Assembly: GCA_963169105.1 (NCBI GenBank)
Contig: OY720633.1
Coordinates: 163,075,780-163,139,779, forward strand
Direction of reading: 5' to 3'
Source of the DNA: Ceriagrion tenellum
Taxonomy: Eukaryota; Arthropoda; Insecta; Odonata; Coenagrionidae
DNA length: 64,000 bases
Positions 46,489 through 56,739 of the stretch are shown piece after piece. A model generated the notes under the pieces. That model made no database searches, was not told the DNA's origin, and saw nothing but the letters and a program-made list of their open reading frames with translations. Position 1 is the stretch's first letter; each line of letters begins with the position of its first letter. Both the position numbers and the translations under genes were made by a program.

Positions 46489-46606
46489 CGCCAAATTAAA
46501 CGGTCTTTTCAAGCTCGCATCAGTAGCCTTGAGAATGGGTAACAAGTCAGAACCCGAAACGTCGGCTGCCTATGAATTTCTTACCCGGTGGCGAGCCCGA
46601 GAGAAT
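46442..46606 (+). repeat. Right terminal repeat of Penelope copy 2, with hammerhead relic
   Basis: It is the inverted partner of 44,633-44,798. It holds CTTGAGAATGGGTAAC...ACCCGAAACGTCGGCTGCC. GGGT/ACCC can form stem II next to GAAA, ACGT forms the tiny stem III with C at the cleavage position, and GTAGCC/GGCTGC can form stem I. The CUGANGA box is decayed to TTGAGA, so activity is unlikely. Confidence 0.7.
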
Positions 46607-46609
46607 TAC

Positions 46610-46900
46610 ACAAATATTATTCGCCAGGAAAGCGTCAAATCATACATGGATACATTCCCTGAGCAATTCATAATTTTTCAGCATACCATAAACGCGTGCT
46701 TATTCCCCTAGAGTCTAGCTGCGCCATTACATATCAGCCTAAATATTGAAAAAAAATTGAGGATACTGGAACTAGCTACGGTATTACATTTAAGGACTCC
46801 TCCTCAATGAACGCGAAATTGTGTTTAAAGTTTGGCTTTAACCTCGCAGACTGTGGCGCCTGGCGCACACCTTGAACTGCTCATTGCACTGCATGTAGTG
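46610..46900. other. Penelope 3' flank and unique DNA
   Basis: The first ~50 bp (AGCGTCAAATCATACATGG) continue the Penelope terminus, as the similar GAATGTGAAATCCTACAT string in the mini-element at 53,205 shows. The rest is unassigned. Confidence 0.4.
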
Positions 46901-47090
46901 AAGTCTTGAACACGTTGTTCCGTCGAAGCCCACAAGAATCAACAGGGGAAGAGAACTCCATGGAAACACTCAGCCAGAAAGCGAGGGATCCGGATTCGAG
47001 TCCCTGACAAGGCTAATGATTTTACCTCTGCGGGATTTCCCGCCTGAATATTACTCTCGTATTATTAAGGCCATAGATAGCTAGCCAGTG
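46900..47090 (+). repeat. Possible tRNA-derived SINE fragment
   Basis: GGATTCGAGTCCCTGACAAGG near 46,991-47,011 resembles a polymerase III B box (GTTCGANTCC). It is followed by TTTACCTCTGCGGGATTTCC, a layout seen in tRNA-derived SINEs. A clear A box was not found, so this is weakly supported. Confidence 0.25.
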
Positions 47091-49365
47091 GTGTGGATAA
47101 AAGCTTACCAAGATGATGCCATGGTGGATGACCCTTATAGGTCATTTGCAGAACTACGAGTCCTACAGGATTTGGGAATTTGTAAAGTATAACAATCCAC
47201 GCTGTCACCTTAGAGATTGCCATAAAATTGCTACATCAGGAGATTCTCCGAGGAGTGTAACAGGAAAGGTAATTCTAATTTTTTTCCAAATAATTTTAGG
47301 CAAGCTAGTTGGGGATTTAGGAAATAGTCATACGCGCGACCGTGGCTGAAGTATTTTTGCTGAGAAAGAGAGTGCGGCATAGCTCATTCAGTGGGAGCTG
47401 CTATTCATTTTCCTCTTTTCTGGGTGGAGGTATCTATGGCCGTTTTTGAGTTTCCCTTTATAATCAGTCGCCGCTTAATTATGCAGGATTGATATGCATT
47501 TGGAGTTGAAGTCAGACCGCAACTGATCAGTCACCCATATCAATTTTTACATGCATTCGACAAGAGAAATAAAATTGCTTAAAACGAGGGACCTACATTT
47601 TTTGCATCAGCGACATCGCGAATTTTGATATGATTTTCAATTTTTTACGCAAAAACAGGATTTATTGTGGCAATTAAAAATAAAATGGTCTTGAAATATT
47701 TATGTTATTTTACACCATATCATAGCCTAGATAGACAAATACTTCAACTGCGATGAAACATCGTCAGATGACAGAAACAGAATCCACATAATGTAAAGCT
47801 CCAGCTTTTGATTTCTAAACCACTCACAAAATCTGCGTCAATAACATTAGAGCGCTTTTTCTGTCTGATATAGTCTCTTTCCTCTTTTCATGGGAAAATT
47901 CGAGGAAATATTATTTTGTAAATTTGCGCACAGGTATGCGACAGCACTGGAACGGCCATAAGACGTATGAAAGAGACCTTAGAGGACCTAAGAGCCCCAA
48001 AGTGGGTCCTTTGTTGGTCTACCATCCTTGTATATAGGCAACACACGTTAATGTTCGTAATAATTGCAGTCTAACTCGAAGGATACACAAATTGGGAAAT
48101 CCTGTTTCCATCGGCATTCCTTTTGGATGTTGATATGACTCTCTTATTTCGGAAAGAGTATATTTCAGGAAAATGTGGGCACTGAGCAAAGCAAATATCC
48201 ATCATGGACCGAACACTAAGGTTATGGATGTCATACTGAATGCGTTTAGGAATGTATCAAATTCTAAATATGTATAACATTGTATTTAAATTATATATGC
48301 GCATATATTGCGCAGTGTCACCTAGTATTCATACATCATGAGGAAATACGTGTCTCAGACCTCAGGGTTGTCGACAATATTTAAGTTAAAATATTGTTGA
48401 ATTTGAGGGTGGTCTCAATCGATGATTTACCAATCCTGAAGAGGGAGCCTAGTGTGCGTGAGCAGGCTGAATGACTGAAGGTCTCTAGCGGGGGCCCTGC
48501 ACGGTTTCCCGTGCCTTCGGCCTGCCTGCGTCGCAAGGTTTCCTCTCTCTCACATCAATTTATATGCAGCCGACTGCCATTGAATTCTTTGGTGCCAGTT
48601 TAATGTCGCAATTAGTCATATTTATAATTCAACATTCATCATAGCTGTGCCAATTGCACTAAAGAAAAAACAAAAGCAAAACACGGCCATTTTTTTCCGA
48701 ATAGAGAAATTAACTTTTGAAAACTATTTTTCCATTTAATGTTGAATTATTAGCCTAAAATATGTCCAAATTAAAGTATTTTGCATTTATTTGGTTGCAG
48801 TTTAATTTAAAACCAAGCATGTTACACTAATGTTGATCATTATAATCAACTAATGCTAAAGGTAAAACGTATATCAATTGTGTTGTTGTACAAGAAGAAT
48901 TACTTTCATGGTGCTTGACTTAATGTCTAAAAAATCTTGATAAATGTGTACAATTGTCAAATTAATGATTTAAAATGCTGGAATACTTTTGACAATACGA
49001 TTTGTTGAATAAATGTGCTCAGCAATGGACAATAACGCCACCAGCACTCTACCATTACAGTAAAGTTAATATAACATTTGAAGCATCATGGCATGAAACA
49101 CGCTCTAATGTCCAACCAGCCGAACACTTCCTTCTCGCTAGGAGATAACGGTTGGGGATAGGGTAAATCCAACATCATTTAAAAACTTGAAAGTCACTCT
49201 TCACATACGAATCAATAAACCAATTCCAGGTTCCAAATTATGAATGCATCTGTTAAGGAAAGAACTCAAATGAGGCATACAATGCATTCTGTTTAAGAAT
49301 GTACAGTAAATACTTATTTAATTATTTTAAATTTGATTGATACAAATATACCCAAAGTAATCTCC
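47091..49365. other. AT-rich intergenic DNA
   Basis: No recognised gene, repeat family or RNA. Confidence 0.45.
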
Positions 49366-49590
49366 TGACTAGAGCTTTTCTTGTTTGAGAGTTAAATAAG
49401 ATACCTCATGCAACCTGTCAGTACAAATGTCACTACTGGGCCAGCAAGTGAATAATGAAAGAGGGTATTTTTTACGAGAAACAGAGATTTTAGGACAATG
49501 ATGAAGTATCAAATTGGGGGAAACATGATAACAGAAAAGTATTGGAATAAGATGTTCATCAACTGAATCGTAGAAATAGGTTTTCACTTC
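49365..49590 (-). repeat. LINE 3'-end fragment (paralogue of 50,244-50,420)
   Basis: The minus-strand reading TYFYDSVDEHLIPILFCYHV is closely similar to YNYVYGSVHKHLVPILFCKH at ~50,310-50,410. On the DNA level ACAGAAAAG.ATTGGAA.AAGATGTT is shared. It is a second, shorter copy of the same dispersed repeat. Confidence 0.6.
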
Positions 49591-50243
49591 GTAGCTTCAA
49601 GGCTACAGCTAGATATTACACAACTGGAAGATAACTACACTTGAATTTTATTTACAATGTGTTTCAAACATTTCATTATATTAACTCCTGCCTCCTTGCC
49701 TATTATGCTAATACATTCAGGGGTTATTGTAATGATATGTTCAATATCAAAACACCACAGTGAAGGAACTTTGAACAACAAAAAATTGCTTATCACATAC
49801 CGCAACGTTTTAATAATAAATGCCATTATGAATGGCAAACTAAGGGTATAAAGTAAGTTTAATAAAGACAAAACTATATCAGGGCTCGTGAAATCAGGGC
49901 ATTTAATTGAATTCCACATGGTACAAATCATTCCTACCAACTTAAAGATATTCTATAGACGTAAAAACAGGGCTACATGAAATTGTGTGTAAGTTCTCTT
50001 GTTTTCACTAATCGTTGTTTAATCTATTAATTTAAATTAATCAATAATAAATTATTTGCAATAATTATTTAAACATACCAAAGAGCATTATATCGAGGGA
50101 AATGGTGACACCAGCTATTAAGACGAATAGCCATAAAAGTCATCATGTCTACAGTAATAAATGGCATCGTATCCTTTGCACACCAACATAACACTACATT
50201 TGTTAAACTAACAATGTGTCGCAAAATTTCTCACTAGCACTTT

Positions 50244-50640
50244 TCATAACTTCGTAAATAATGCCCTATCCACATAAACCACCTGATCTTCCCTTATACC
50301 CATGCATATACAATGAAGAAGTATGAAATTGAGGGAAGCATGCTTACAGAAAAGAATTGGAACAAGATGTTTATGAACTGAACCGTAGACATAGTTATAT
50401 ATATCCCTATACACCCTATCTTTAAGATTCCTAATATTCTTGCTATTTTTAGCCTCTTCTACCACATTCACTCATGATTTTCTAAGTCCTTCTTTCTCTC
50501 ACACATCGTTCACTCTGCCATCTTATACCTGTTTAGTCATTAAGCTCTCATCCATTCTCTTGATATGGCCAAACCATTGAAGCACACGCCTTTCCTATAT
50601 ACCCATTATGCATAATCCAGTCTTTACCTTTCTATGTGCT
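50244..50640 (-). pseudogene. LINE C-terminal fragment (RTE-like group)
   Basis: The minus-strand reading LQWFGHIKRMDESLMTKQV (50,540-50,600), followed by GRVNDV, ERRT and then VEEAKNSKNIRNLKDRVYRD (50,405-50,470), matches the C-terminal WFGHV.RMD...GRR..GRP..W pattern of RTE/craft-like non-LTR retrotransposons. Frameshifts and stops are present. It lies immediately upstream of the gypsy remnant. The matching N-terminal RT piece of a similar LINE lies on the same strand at 55.8-56.5 kb. Confidence 0.6.
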
Positions 50641-50700
50641 AAAATTTAAATGTACAAATTCATTAGGGTTAAAGAGTAGTGTTGGCTAAGGAATTATCAG

Positions 50701-50771
50701 TCAGGTATACCTGATTCAATAAATTCACTATCCACTGTATTTAGAAATACAGTAGATAGTGAATTTATTGA
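50701..50771. repeat. Palindrome plus foldback hairpin
   Basis: TCAGGTATACCTGA (50,701-50,714) is a perfect palindrome. Two bases on, TCAATAAATTCACTATC (50,716-50,732) pairs with GATAGTGAATTTATTGA (50,755-50,771), and CTGTATTT with AAATACAG inside it, leaving a 2-nt loop. The stem is about 25 bp. Confidence 0.8.
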
Positions 50772-50823
50772 TTATTTGATGTGGGTTTAGGTAAAATAAC
50801 TATGTATAGCTATTAATTTAGAG

Positions 50824-51390
50824 TTGAAAGATAATGCCAACCCCATTGTGTGCTCACCAAGTAAATTTTCACTAGGTCTTCATAGTATGCTTAAGATTGA
50901 ATTAAGAAGAATGACAGAATTGGGTGTAATTGAACTCATTAACAAGCGAACTGATTGGGTCAGACACATGTTCATGGCCAAGAAAAAAGATGAGTCTTAT
51001 AGAGTATGTTTAGATCCAGTTCATCTAAACAAAGTTATTAAAAGACCTCACTTGCAGCTGCCTACTTTTGAAGACCTTTCGGTAAGATAATCTGGGGCGT
51101 AGTACTTCTCCAAGTTAGATGCTAGTCCAGGTTACTGAATGTTACACTTGAATGAGAGTAGTACAAAGCAGTGCACATTCCACACTCCTTCTGGTGTTCA
51201 GGAGACTTCCTTTTGGGCTGAATTGTTCGGGTGAATTATTTTATAAAATTATGCAACAAACATTGGAAGATATAGAGGGAATTATGTTATAGATTGACGA
51301 TTTATTATTGATTGACGACAATTGACGATTAGATACTGATTTGGGGAGAAAGTGAATCACAGGTGAAGGAATGAGTGAACAAGGTCTTAC
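50824..51390 (+). pseudogene. gypsy reverse transcriptase, N-terminal part
   Basis: Reads LRRMTELGVIELINKRTDWV, MFMAKKKDESYRVCLDPVHL, KRPHLQLPTFEDL, then YFSKLDASPGY (51,100-51,136), QCTFHTPSGVQ and DIEGIML.IDDLLLID (51,268-51,315). The IDD catalytic pair is kept (51,293-51,301), but the codon just before it, Tyr in the usual YIDD box, is a TAG stop. Another stop follows FEDLSVR. The domain breaks off at VNKVLPLA at the insertion site. Confidence 0.9.
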
Positions 51391-52700
51391 CACTGGCAAA
51401 AATATTCAGTAATGCAGACAGTGATATAGCCAGTGACTATTCTTTGACTGACAGTTACTTTACAGTGATTTTGACAGAGATTTTCCGGTGACTGACAGTG
51501 AATTTCTGTGTGAATTGGGATTGGCTACATACATCATGTTAACACGCTGTAACAGGATCTTGATTTAACAAACTGGCTCCAAAATGACACATTTCAGCTC
51601 CAACAGCCACGAAAACAGAAACCCTCATTGAGATGGGGAATTGGCAACTGAGAAGTGTACTTATAACTGAATGAGGAGGAAAAACAACTTATGCACTTCT
51701 CAGCAAATTGCAACATGTGCACTGAGAACATCTCCTCACTCCCGTCCTTTGAAAACTTCTTCGTGGGAAAGAAGTATATACAATCTTTCTTCCACAATTC
51801 CACTTTAAAGGTTGGAATTTCATTAAGGTTGATGTTCTGTCTCCTCCCATCGCAATCTTGGTATCATATCGAGCTGAACATCGTAAGCACCACACGCAAC
51901 CACTCTCTCTCTCTTGAGGCAATAGAAAAAGTGGAGGAAGGTGGTGGAGGATGAGCATGCGGACTTCCGTTAGGCGGTCCAAAAGGACAAGTGAATGTTG
52001 ATATTCGCAACATCAATTTGAATGTAATAAGGACTCCATGAGACACCTGTTGATATTTTTCTTATATCATTGCCACTCCTTTCAATTCAATTTTTCCAGC
52101 CCTTCGTTTTATCTGCAATAAAGATCACACCAGTCTGATATTTTGCGGTATTTCTAACGACTGAATAGTCTTAAGACTCCTATTCAGTGGTGTAGGTTGA
52201 CTTCCCTAACTGGGTGTATCACTGGGTACCCAGTGATTATCCCAGTGATCAACTCTTCATGGATTAAATCCTAAATAATCATCAAGTTAATGATTTCACT
52301 GTATAGTTATGACTGGGGACTACACAAAAATAACCATTTAAACTCTAACAGCTGTTTTAACACAGTATTTCATGATAATCTGGCCATCTTTTTCAAGTCA
52401 CTATACACAGTGATTTTTGGATTCCTACCCAGTGACTTAGATTTACTTCCCTCATTGGAATTATCACTAGGTTTCCAGTGATTTTTCCCAGTGATGAATA
52501 TGTAATTGTTATAATTAGTTACAGATCTCAAACTAATAGTCAAAGTAGATTCGTTAACCACTCCAAATCAAACATTTAACATATTTTTAAAAATTTAACG
52601 GACGGTGACTTTCCTGTGACATTCCCAGTGATTTGGTTTGAAAATCTAGAATCACTGGCTAAGTCACTGGCTGTCACAGCTTGGGTCACTGGATATTGTC
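51391..52700. mobile_element. ~1.3-kb insertion with repeated CCAGTGA motifs
   Basis: This sequence separates two halves of the gypsy RT frame (VNKVLPLA before, RQAKKNGIKFN after). The motif CCAGTGA occurs at 51,430, 52,230, 52,242, 52,429, 52,475, 52,488 and 52,625. Its complement TCACTGG occurs at 52,219, and three times in 41 bp at the right end (52,652, 52,664, 52,686), so the ends carry inverted clusters. CACTGG stands at both apparent borders. No recognised transposase is seen; open frames at 51,594-52,046 lack known domains. It fits a non-autonomous DNA transposon with subterminal repeats. The superfamily is not determined. Confidence 0.55.
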
Positions 52701-53040
52701 AACAGGGACGCCAAGCTAAAAAGAATGGGATAAAGTTCAATAGAAGGAAATGTAAAGTTAATAATTCAGAAATAATTTCTTTAGGACATCGATTTAGAGC
52801 TGGGCGGATATGCATTGATCCCAAAAAAATTAAAGCTTTTAATGAACTACAGACACCGAAAAATAGAAACTCCCCTGAGCAAATGATAGCTTTTTTCAAT
52901 TACTTATCAAAATTGATAGTTAATTATGTTGATAAATTGAGATCATTAAGAGAGATGTTGAAAAATGTAGAGAGTTCAGTTGAAATTCCAACTATGACAA
53001 AATTCTATGGAAAATAAAGTCAGCTATAACAAGATCAAAA
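52701..53040 (+). pseudogene. gypsy reverse transcriptase, C-terminal part
   Basis: Resumes with RQAKKNGIKFNRRKCKVNN, EIISLGHRFRAGRICIDPKK, IKAFNELQTPKNRN and MIAFFNYLSKLIVNYVDKL, then REMLKN. These are the thumb and connection motifs (LGHxxxxxGI.xDPxK, FxGxxNYLxKFI) of Ty3/gypsy pol. It runs to a TAA at 53,015 and continues as FYGK..., then into YFNPNKPL at the RNase H start. Confidence 0.9.
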
Positions 53041-53074
53041 GTTCTATGTTACTTCAACCCAAATAAACCTCTAG

Positions 53075-53223
53075 TGCTGTGAATTCTTCTCAAGTTTCCA
53101 TTTGGGTAAGATGCTCCATCTTCTCCAATGCCGACGTTTCGATGACTGACTTATTCAAAAGAAGAAGAATTAACCCGAGAAGAATTCAAGGCAGTCATTT
53201 GCCGGGAGAATGTGAAATCCTAC
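53075..53223 (-). mobile_element. 149-bp Penelope-derived mini-element with 12-bp target duplication
   Basis: The insert is flanked by a perfect 12-bp direct repeat, ATAAACCTCTAG, at 53,063-53,074 and 53,224-53,235. It divides an RNase H reading that is otherwise continuous (YFNPNKPL|ELS). Its ends contain TGAATTCTTCTC and the complement GAGAAGAATTC, matching the ends of Penelope copy 2. The centre carries GCCGACGTTTCGATGAC, the complement of the GAAACGTCGGC hammerhead/terminal motif. Read on the plus strand, GGGAGAATGTGAAATCCTAC matches the sequence just outside copy 2. It has no coding capacity. Confidence 0.82.
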
Positions 53224-53235
53224 ATAAACCTCTAG

Positions 53236-53700
53236 AGTTATCAAATTAATGCATCTTCCACAGGACTAGGAGCTGGTCTCTTCTCAGATGGAAAGCTACT
53301 GGCATATGCATCCAGAGCTTTGACTAGTTCACAGATATGATATGCTAAAATAGAAAATGAGTTATTGAGTATTATTTTTGATTGCAAGTGGTTCAAGCAG
53401 TTTGTCTATGGGAATCCCTATGTAACAGTCAAAACAGATAATAAGCCTTTAGTGTCAATTTATAACAAACCACTACATTAGGTACCAACTAGATTACAAA
53501 GAATGCTACTTAACCTGCAATCATACAAGCTTACCCTGACAAATGAACTAGGTAAATTCATTCATGTAGCAGATAAACTGTCATGAGAATATAATCCTGA
53601 TGACAGGACAAAGGACAGTTTTTATGACAACATTGAGCTTCAAGTAAATTTATTAATAGAGAATTTACCAATCACAAAATTAAATATGGATTTAATAAAA
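53236..53700 (+). pseudogene. gypsy RNase H domain
   Basis: Reads TGLGAGLFSDGKLLAYASRA, LTSSQI, YAKIENELLSIIFDCKWFKQ, FVYGNPYVTVKTDNKPLVS and later LQSYKLTLTNELGKFIHVAD. These are the GLGAxL, AYASR, YAxIExELL and VxTDxKPL motifs of gypsy RNase H. The TGA after SQI and the TAG after NKPLH break the frame. This domain removes RNA from the RNA-DNA hybrid in active elements. Confidence 0.88.
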
Positions 53701-53739
53701 ATGGAAACGAAAAAAGGATCCTAGTTGACTAAAATTGAA

Positions 53740-54830
53740 ATTATATATTGAGACAGCATGGCCAAAATATAAAAAGGATGTAGAAAGTGAAATCAGTGTT
53801 TAGTTTGATTTTAAATCTGATTTAAGCAGGCATATTAAAAAATGACACTATTGTTGTGCCTATAACTCTACAAGAGCCCATGCTTCATAAAGTGCATGTT
53901 GGACATCTGGGTATATAAAGGTGTAAATCTAGGTTGCGATCAGTTCTTTATGCCAAATATGGGTGCTGACATTGAGAATTTTGTCAAATTGTGTGAAACC
54001 TGAGCAAGTCTCAAAAGAAGCAATAGCCATGATCCATTATAATATCATGATGTGCCAGATCTATCTTGGCAAGGTGTAGGTAGTGATTTTTTTGAGTACA
54101 AGAAAAATATAGTACATAGTGGTGGTAGATTATTTCTCTAATTACATAGAAGCTCACGGGATTACTAAAAACAACAGTCAAAATATTGTCAATACACTAA
54201 AGTCAATATTCGCCAGACATAGACATACCCTTAAAACTATTTACTGATAATGGCCCAGTATATATGTACATCGGAGATCTTTTAAAATTTTGTAAATCAG
54301 TGGGACATAAATCATATAACATCTAGCCCATACCATGTCAGATCAAATTGTATTAGTGAGTCGACAGTAAAAACTTTTAAGAATATATACACGAAGTGTG
54401 AGACATCTGGTGAGGATCCTTCTCTAGCCCTCCTGGAATTATGTAACACCCCGATAGATAAAATTAGTTCTCCAGCCAGATTATTGATGTCAAGGTCACT
54501 AAGATCCCTTATTCCAACATACTGCAATCATTTATGATCAAAATTATGTTACAAAAATGATAAAAATGCAATGTTGGAGAAAAGAATAAAGTTTTATCAT
54601 GACAATAATAATAGCAGCAAAGCAGAAGCAAAATGTTTCAAGGCTGGCTAGCTAATTTGGTTTAAGAAACACCATAAAGATAAAATATGGTGCCAGGGTA
54701 CCATAATTAATTATTACCAGGGAACCAAGGTCATACGCCATTGAGGACGAGCAAGGAGGCAAATAGAGAAGAAATATAAAACATATTTCCTCTAACAGTG
54801 GTAAACCTGTCCTAAAAGCTAATTAACCAA
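53740..54830 (+). pseudogene. gypsy integrase domain
   Basis: The zinc-binding part reads HKVHVGHLG (near 53,890), GADIENFVKLCET and ASLKRS, with the second Cys of C-x-x-C changed to a stop (TGA near 54,000). The core follows in pieces: HDVPDLSWQGVGSDFF, EAHGITKNNSQNIVNTLKS, TDNGP-like NGPVY near 54,250, and SSPYHVRSNC near 54,325. The C-terminal part is best preserved: DPSLALLELCNTPIDKISSP and RLLMSRSLRSLIP (54,414-54,520), then KKHHKDKIWCQGTIINYYQG. Integration function is lost. Confidence 0.88.
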
Positions 54831-54975
54831 ATATATAGTCTTGGAATATATGGTATTAGAATATATTGCACTACATGCATTTGTAAGAATTGTATGTTTT
54901 ATTTTGAATTATGTGTTGCTTATTAAAAAAAAGAAAGATGTGTATGAATCATTTGTTTTTTTTATTTATTCAAAC

Positions 54976-54988
54976 AAAAAGGGGAAGA
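54976..54988 (+). promoter_or_regulatory. Polypurine tract
   Basis: AAAAAGGGGAAGA lies directly upstream of the LTR start, in the place where plus-strand DNA synthesis is primed in LTR retrotransposons. Confidence 0.75.
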
Positions 54989-55203
54989 TGTTATGTATTT
55001 GATTTATGTATTTGGCTAATGTATATTAATTGTTAACTGAGTTGGTTTAAGTTGTTTTACAATATTTAAATAGGTTTATTTTACTATGTTTATTTATTTG
55101 TGTTGAATTTGTTTCCATTGTTATTTGTTGTCGAGAGGCACTGGACGTCATTAATAAAGCAGTTAACCAAGAGACAAGTCACTTAAGACTTATTATTAAA
55201 ACA
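54989..55203 (+). repeat. 3' LTR of the gypsy element (215 bp)
   Basis: Begins TGTTATGTATTTG and ends TTATTAAAACA, giving the expected TGTT...AACA short inverted ends. It contains a TTAATAAAGC polyadenylation signal at ~55,150 and a T-rich tract. It is preceded by the polypurine tract. No matching 5' LTR lies upstream in the window. Confidence 0.78.
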
Positions 55204-55229
55204 TACAAGGGGTAAACAAAGTGAAGCTC

Positions 55230-55620
55230 TCCTCACTGGTTTTTGAGGAGCCAATGCAGATGGCATTGAGAGACAGAGGCCCTTTGTTTTACAAAAATGT
55301 AGAAATCCATTTTTTTTTTTAAACATTAGGGTCTTGCCTACAATCTAATCAGTCAAGACAAAGGCATGGGTGACACATTGTGTTTTTGAAGGAAAATTGT
55401 TTGCCCTTGATGCAAAGACTGGGGGTCAAAACAGAAAAATCCTATTGTTATTGAATTGTTGCCATGCACCTACTGTTAACTTGAAATTAAGGAAATTAAT
55501 CGAAATTAAGGATATCATCGATTTCCCTTGCCAATTGTACCAGTCTACTGCAACCATTTGATATAAGAGTTGTTCATTCAAATTAAATAAAAATACAAAA
55601 TATTTGGCAATGATTATGCT
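55230..55620 (+). pseudogene. Tigger-like (pogo superfamily) transposase scrap
   Basis: Plus-strand pieces include QMALRDRGPLFYKN, then AWVTHCVFEGKLFALDAKTG and RKILLLLNCCHAPTVNLKL. These match the part of the DDE domain with GWMT..IF..WL..LD and RKILLLLDNCxAH, where the second catalytic Asp has become Asn (LLLNCC). FPCQLYQSTAT is a trace of the following LPxNxTS block. It is a short, dead fragment directly after the gypsy LTR. Confidence 0.6.
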
Positions 55621-55807
55621 TCATTTTCATGCAAATTAGAATTACCTTCAATTTACATATTCCAATTTACAATTTACACTATTTTCCTCAGTCCACCACT
55701 AAAGTCTAAAAGTGTGGTTTCCTTGCATTATTGTGTTCCTAAAAGCCATTGAAAGGAGAGAAGCTTTTAAACCTAAACATTAGCAATTCAGACGAGTAAC
55801 TTATGAG

Positions 55808-56490
55808 TTATTTAAAACCACTCCACATTATTTCATGGGATATCCTATACATGCCTCCAGCCTTCCCATTATTCAATATTCTCACATAATTCTTACTTAT
55901 TTCCTTTTCCATGCTGACATTCTTGCAAACTAACCAATAAGAATCGTTCTCATTGTCTGCCCCATGACTGTATAAATCTTCAAAATACTCCCTCCAATGA
56001 TCCCTGTTGTTGCTGTCACACCATACTATCTCGCCACTTTCATTCTTAATTGTACTCATCATTTCTGAAGGATATATCATGTGTCAGTTGTTTAATAAAA
56101 GAATTCCGGATCGTGATATCACTGGGTCTCAGTCAAGGCCTGAGTCCGAGTGGGCAGTCTCATCCTGGCCTTGGCATGCAACACATCTATAATGGTCTTT
56201 CATTTTGACTCCCATATACGACAATTTCCCAGGCCTCATTCTATGATTTATTATTTTATCTTTTTTCATATTGACAATTTATTCCTTCTAAATTCCTCTG
56301 CATTTTGCAATCCATGAGCATCTTATCTTGTTCTATTTCACAGCAATTTTGCATTCCTTCTTTTTCTCACTATATTCATCACACTCCTTCTTCAGCTCTT
56401 CTTGACATTTAGCCCCAAGAAATTTCTTAAATACCCTTTCTCTTTCACTCTCAAAAATTTTCAATTCTCTATTCCACCATGCATCGCCTT
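55808..56490 (-). pseudogene. LINE reverse transcriptase, N-terminal fragment (RTE-like)
   Basis: The minus strand reads ERVFKKFLGAKCQEELKKEC (56,380-56,440). Further on come STIKNESGEIVWCDSNNRDH, WREYFEDLYSHG and NYVRILNNGKAGGMYRISHE (55,808-56,060). This corresponds to the region before the RT palm in RTE/craft-type LINEs (G.IV....RWREYFE.L and ALK.MKNGKAPGxDGI). It breaks off at MWSGFK and contains stops. It is on the same strand as the C-terminal fragment at 50,244-50,640. Confidence 0.7.
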
Positions 56491-56739
56491 TCATTTCCAA
56501 CTACTCAGATGCATCAAATCCAGCCATTCATGTTGCCTAAAACAATTATTTTGTGTAACTAGATTGTCAGATTGGATAGATTTATGGCCGGCATATCTTA
56601 TCATGACCATTCTTTAGATATGTTGTACTACACCTGTGTTTAATTCTTTCTTAATTTTTTAAGTGCCTATTCAGCAAAGAAGTATGTCCTTATCCTAACA
56701 GCATAGGAAGATCAGTACATATGCATACACCCCATATGG

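Larger units (their letters stand above)
44633..46606 (+). mobile_element. Penelope-like retroelement, copy 2, with inverted terminal repeats
   Basis: A decayed RT and a nearly intact GIY-YIG endonuclease lie between terminal repeats of about 165 bp in inverted orientation: 44,633-44,798 (reverse) and 46,442-46,606 (forward). Both contain GAACCCGAAACGTCGGCTGCC or its complement. The left repeat runs directly into RT coding sequence (TILPADKGNATV), so the N-terminal part of the ORF is missing. Inverted or partial terminal repeats of this kind are characteristic of Penelope-like elements. The interior has several stop codons, so it is inactive. Confidence 0.92.
50815..55203 (+). mobile_element. 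gypsy-type LTR retrotransposon, 5'-truncated, interrupted twice
   Basis: Pol order RT, RNase H, integrase is readable, followed by a polypurine tract and a 3' LTR (54,989-55,203). The 5' LTR, gag and protease are absent. RT is interrupted by a ~1.3-kb insertion (51,391-52,700), and RNase H by a 149-bp Penelope-derived element (53,075-53,223). Many stops and small indels show that it is old. The order of motifs places it in the Ty3/gypsy group. Confidence 0.92.

Noticed and set aside
54312..54527. Minus-strand 71-codon gene
   Set aside because: The plus strand encodes the gypsy integrase C-terminus here (DPSLALLELCNTPI), so this is a shadow.
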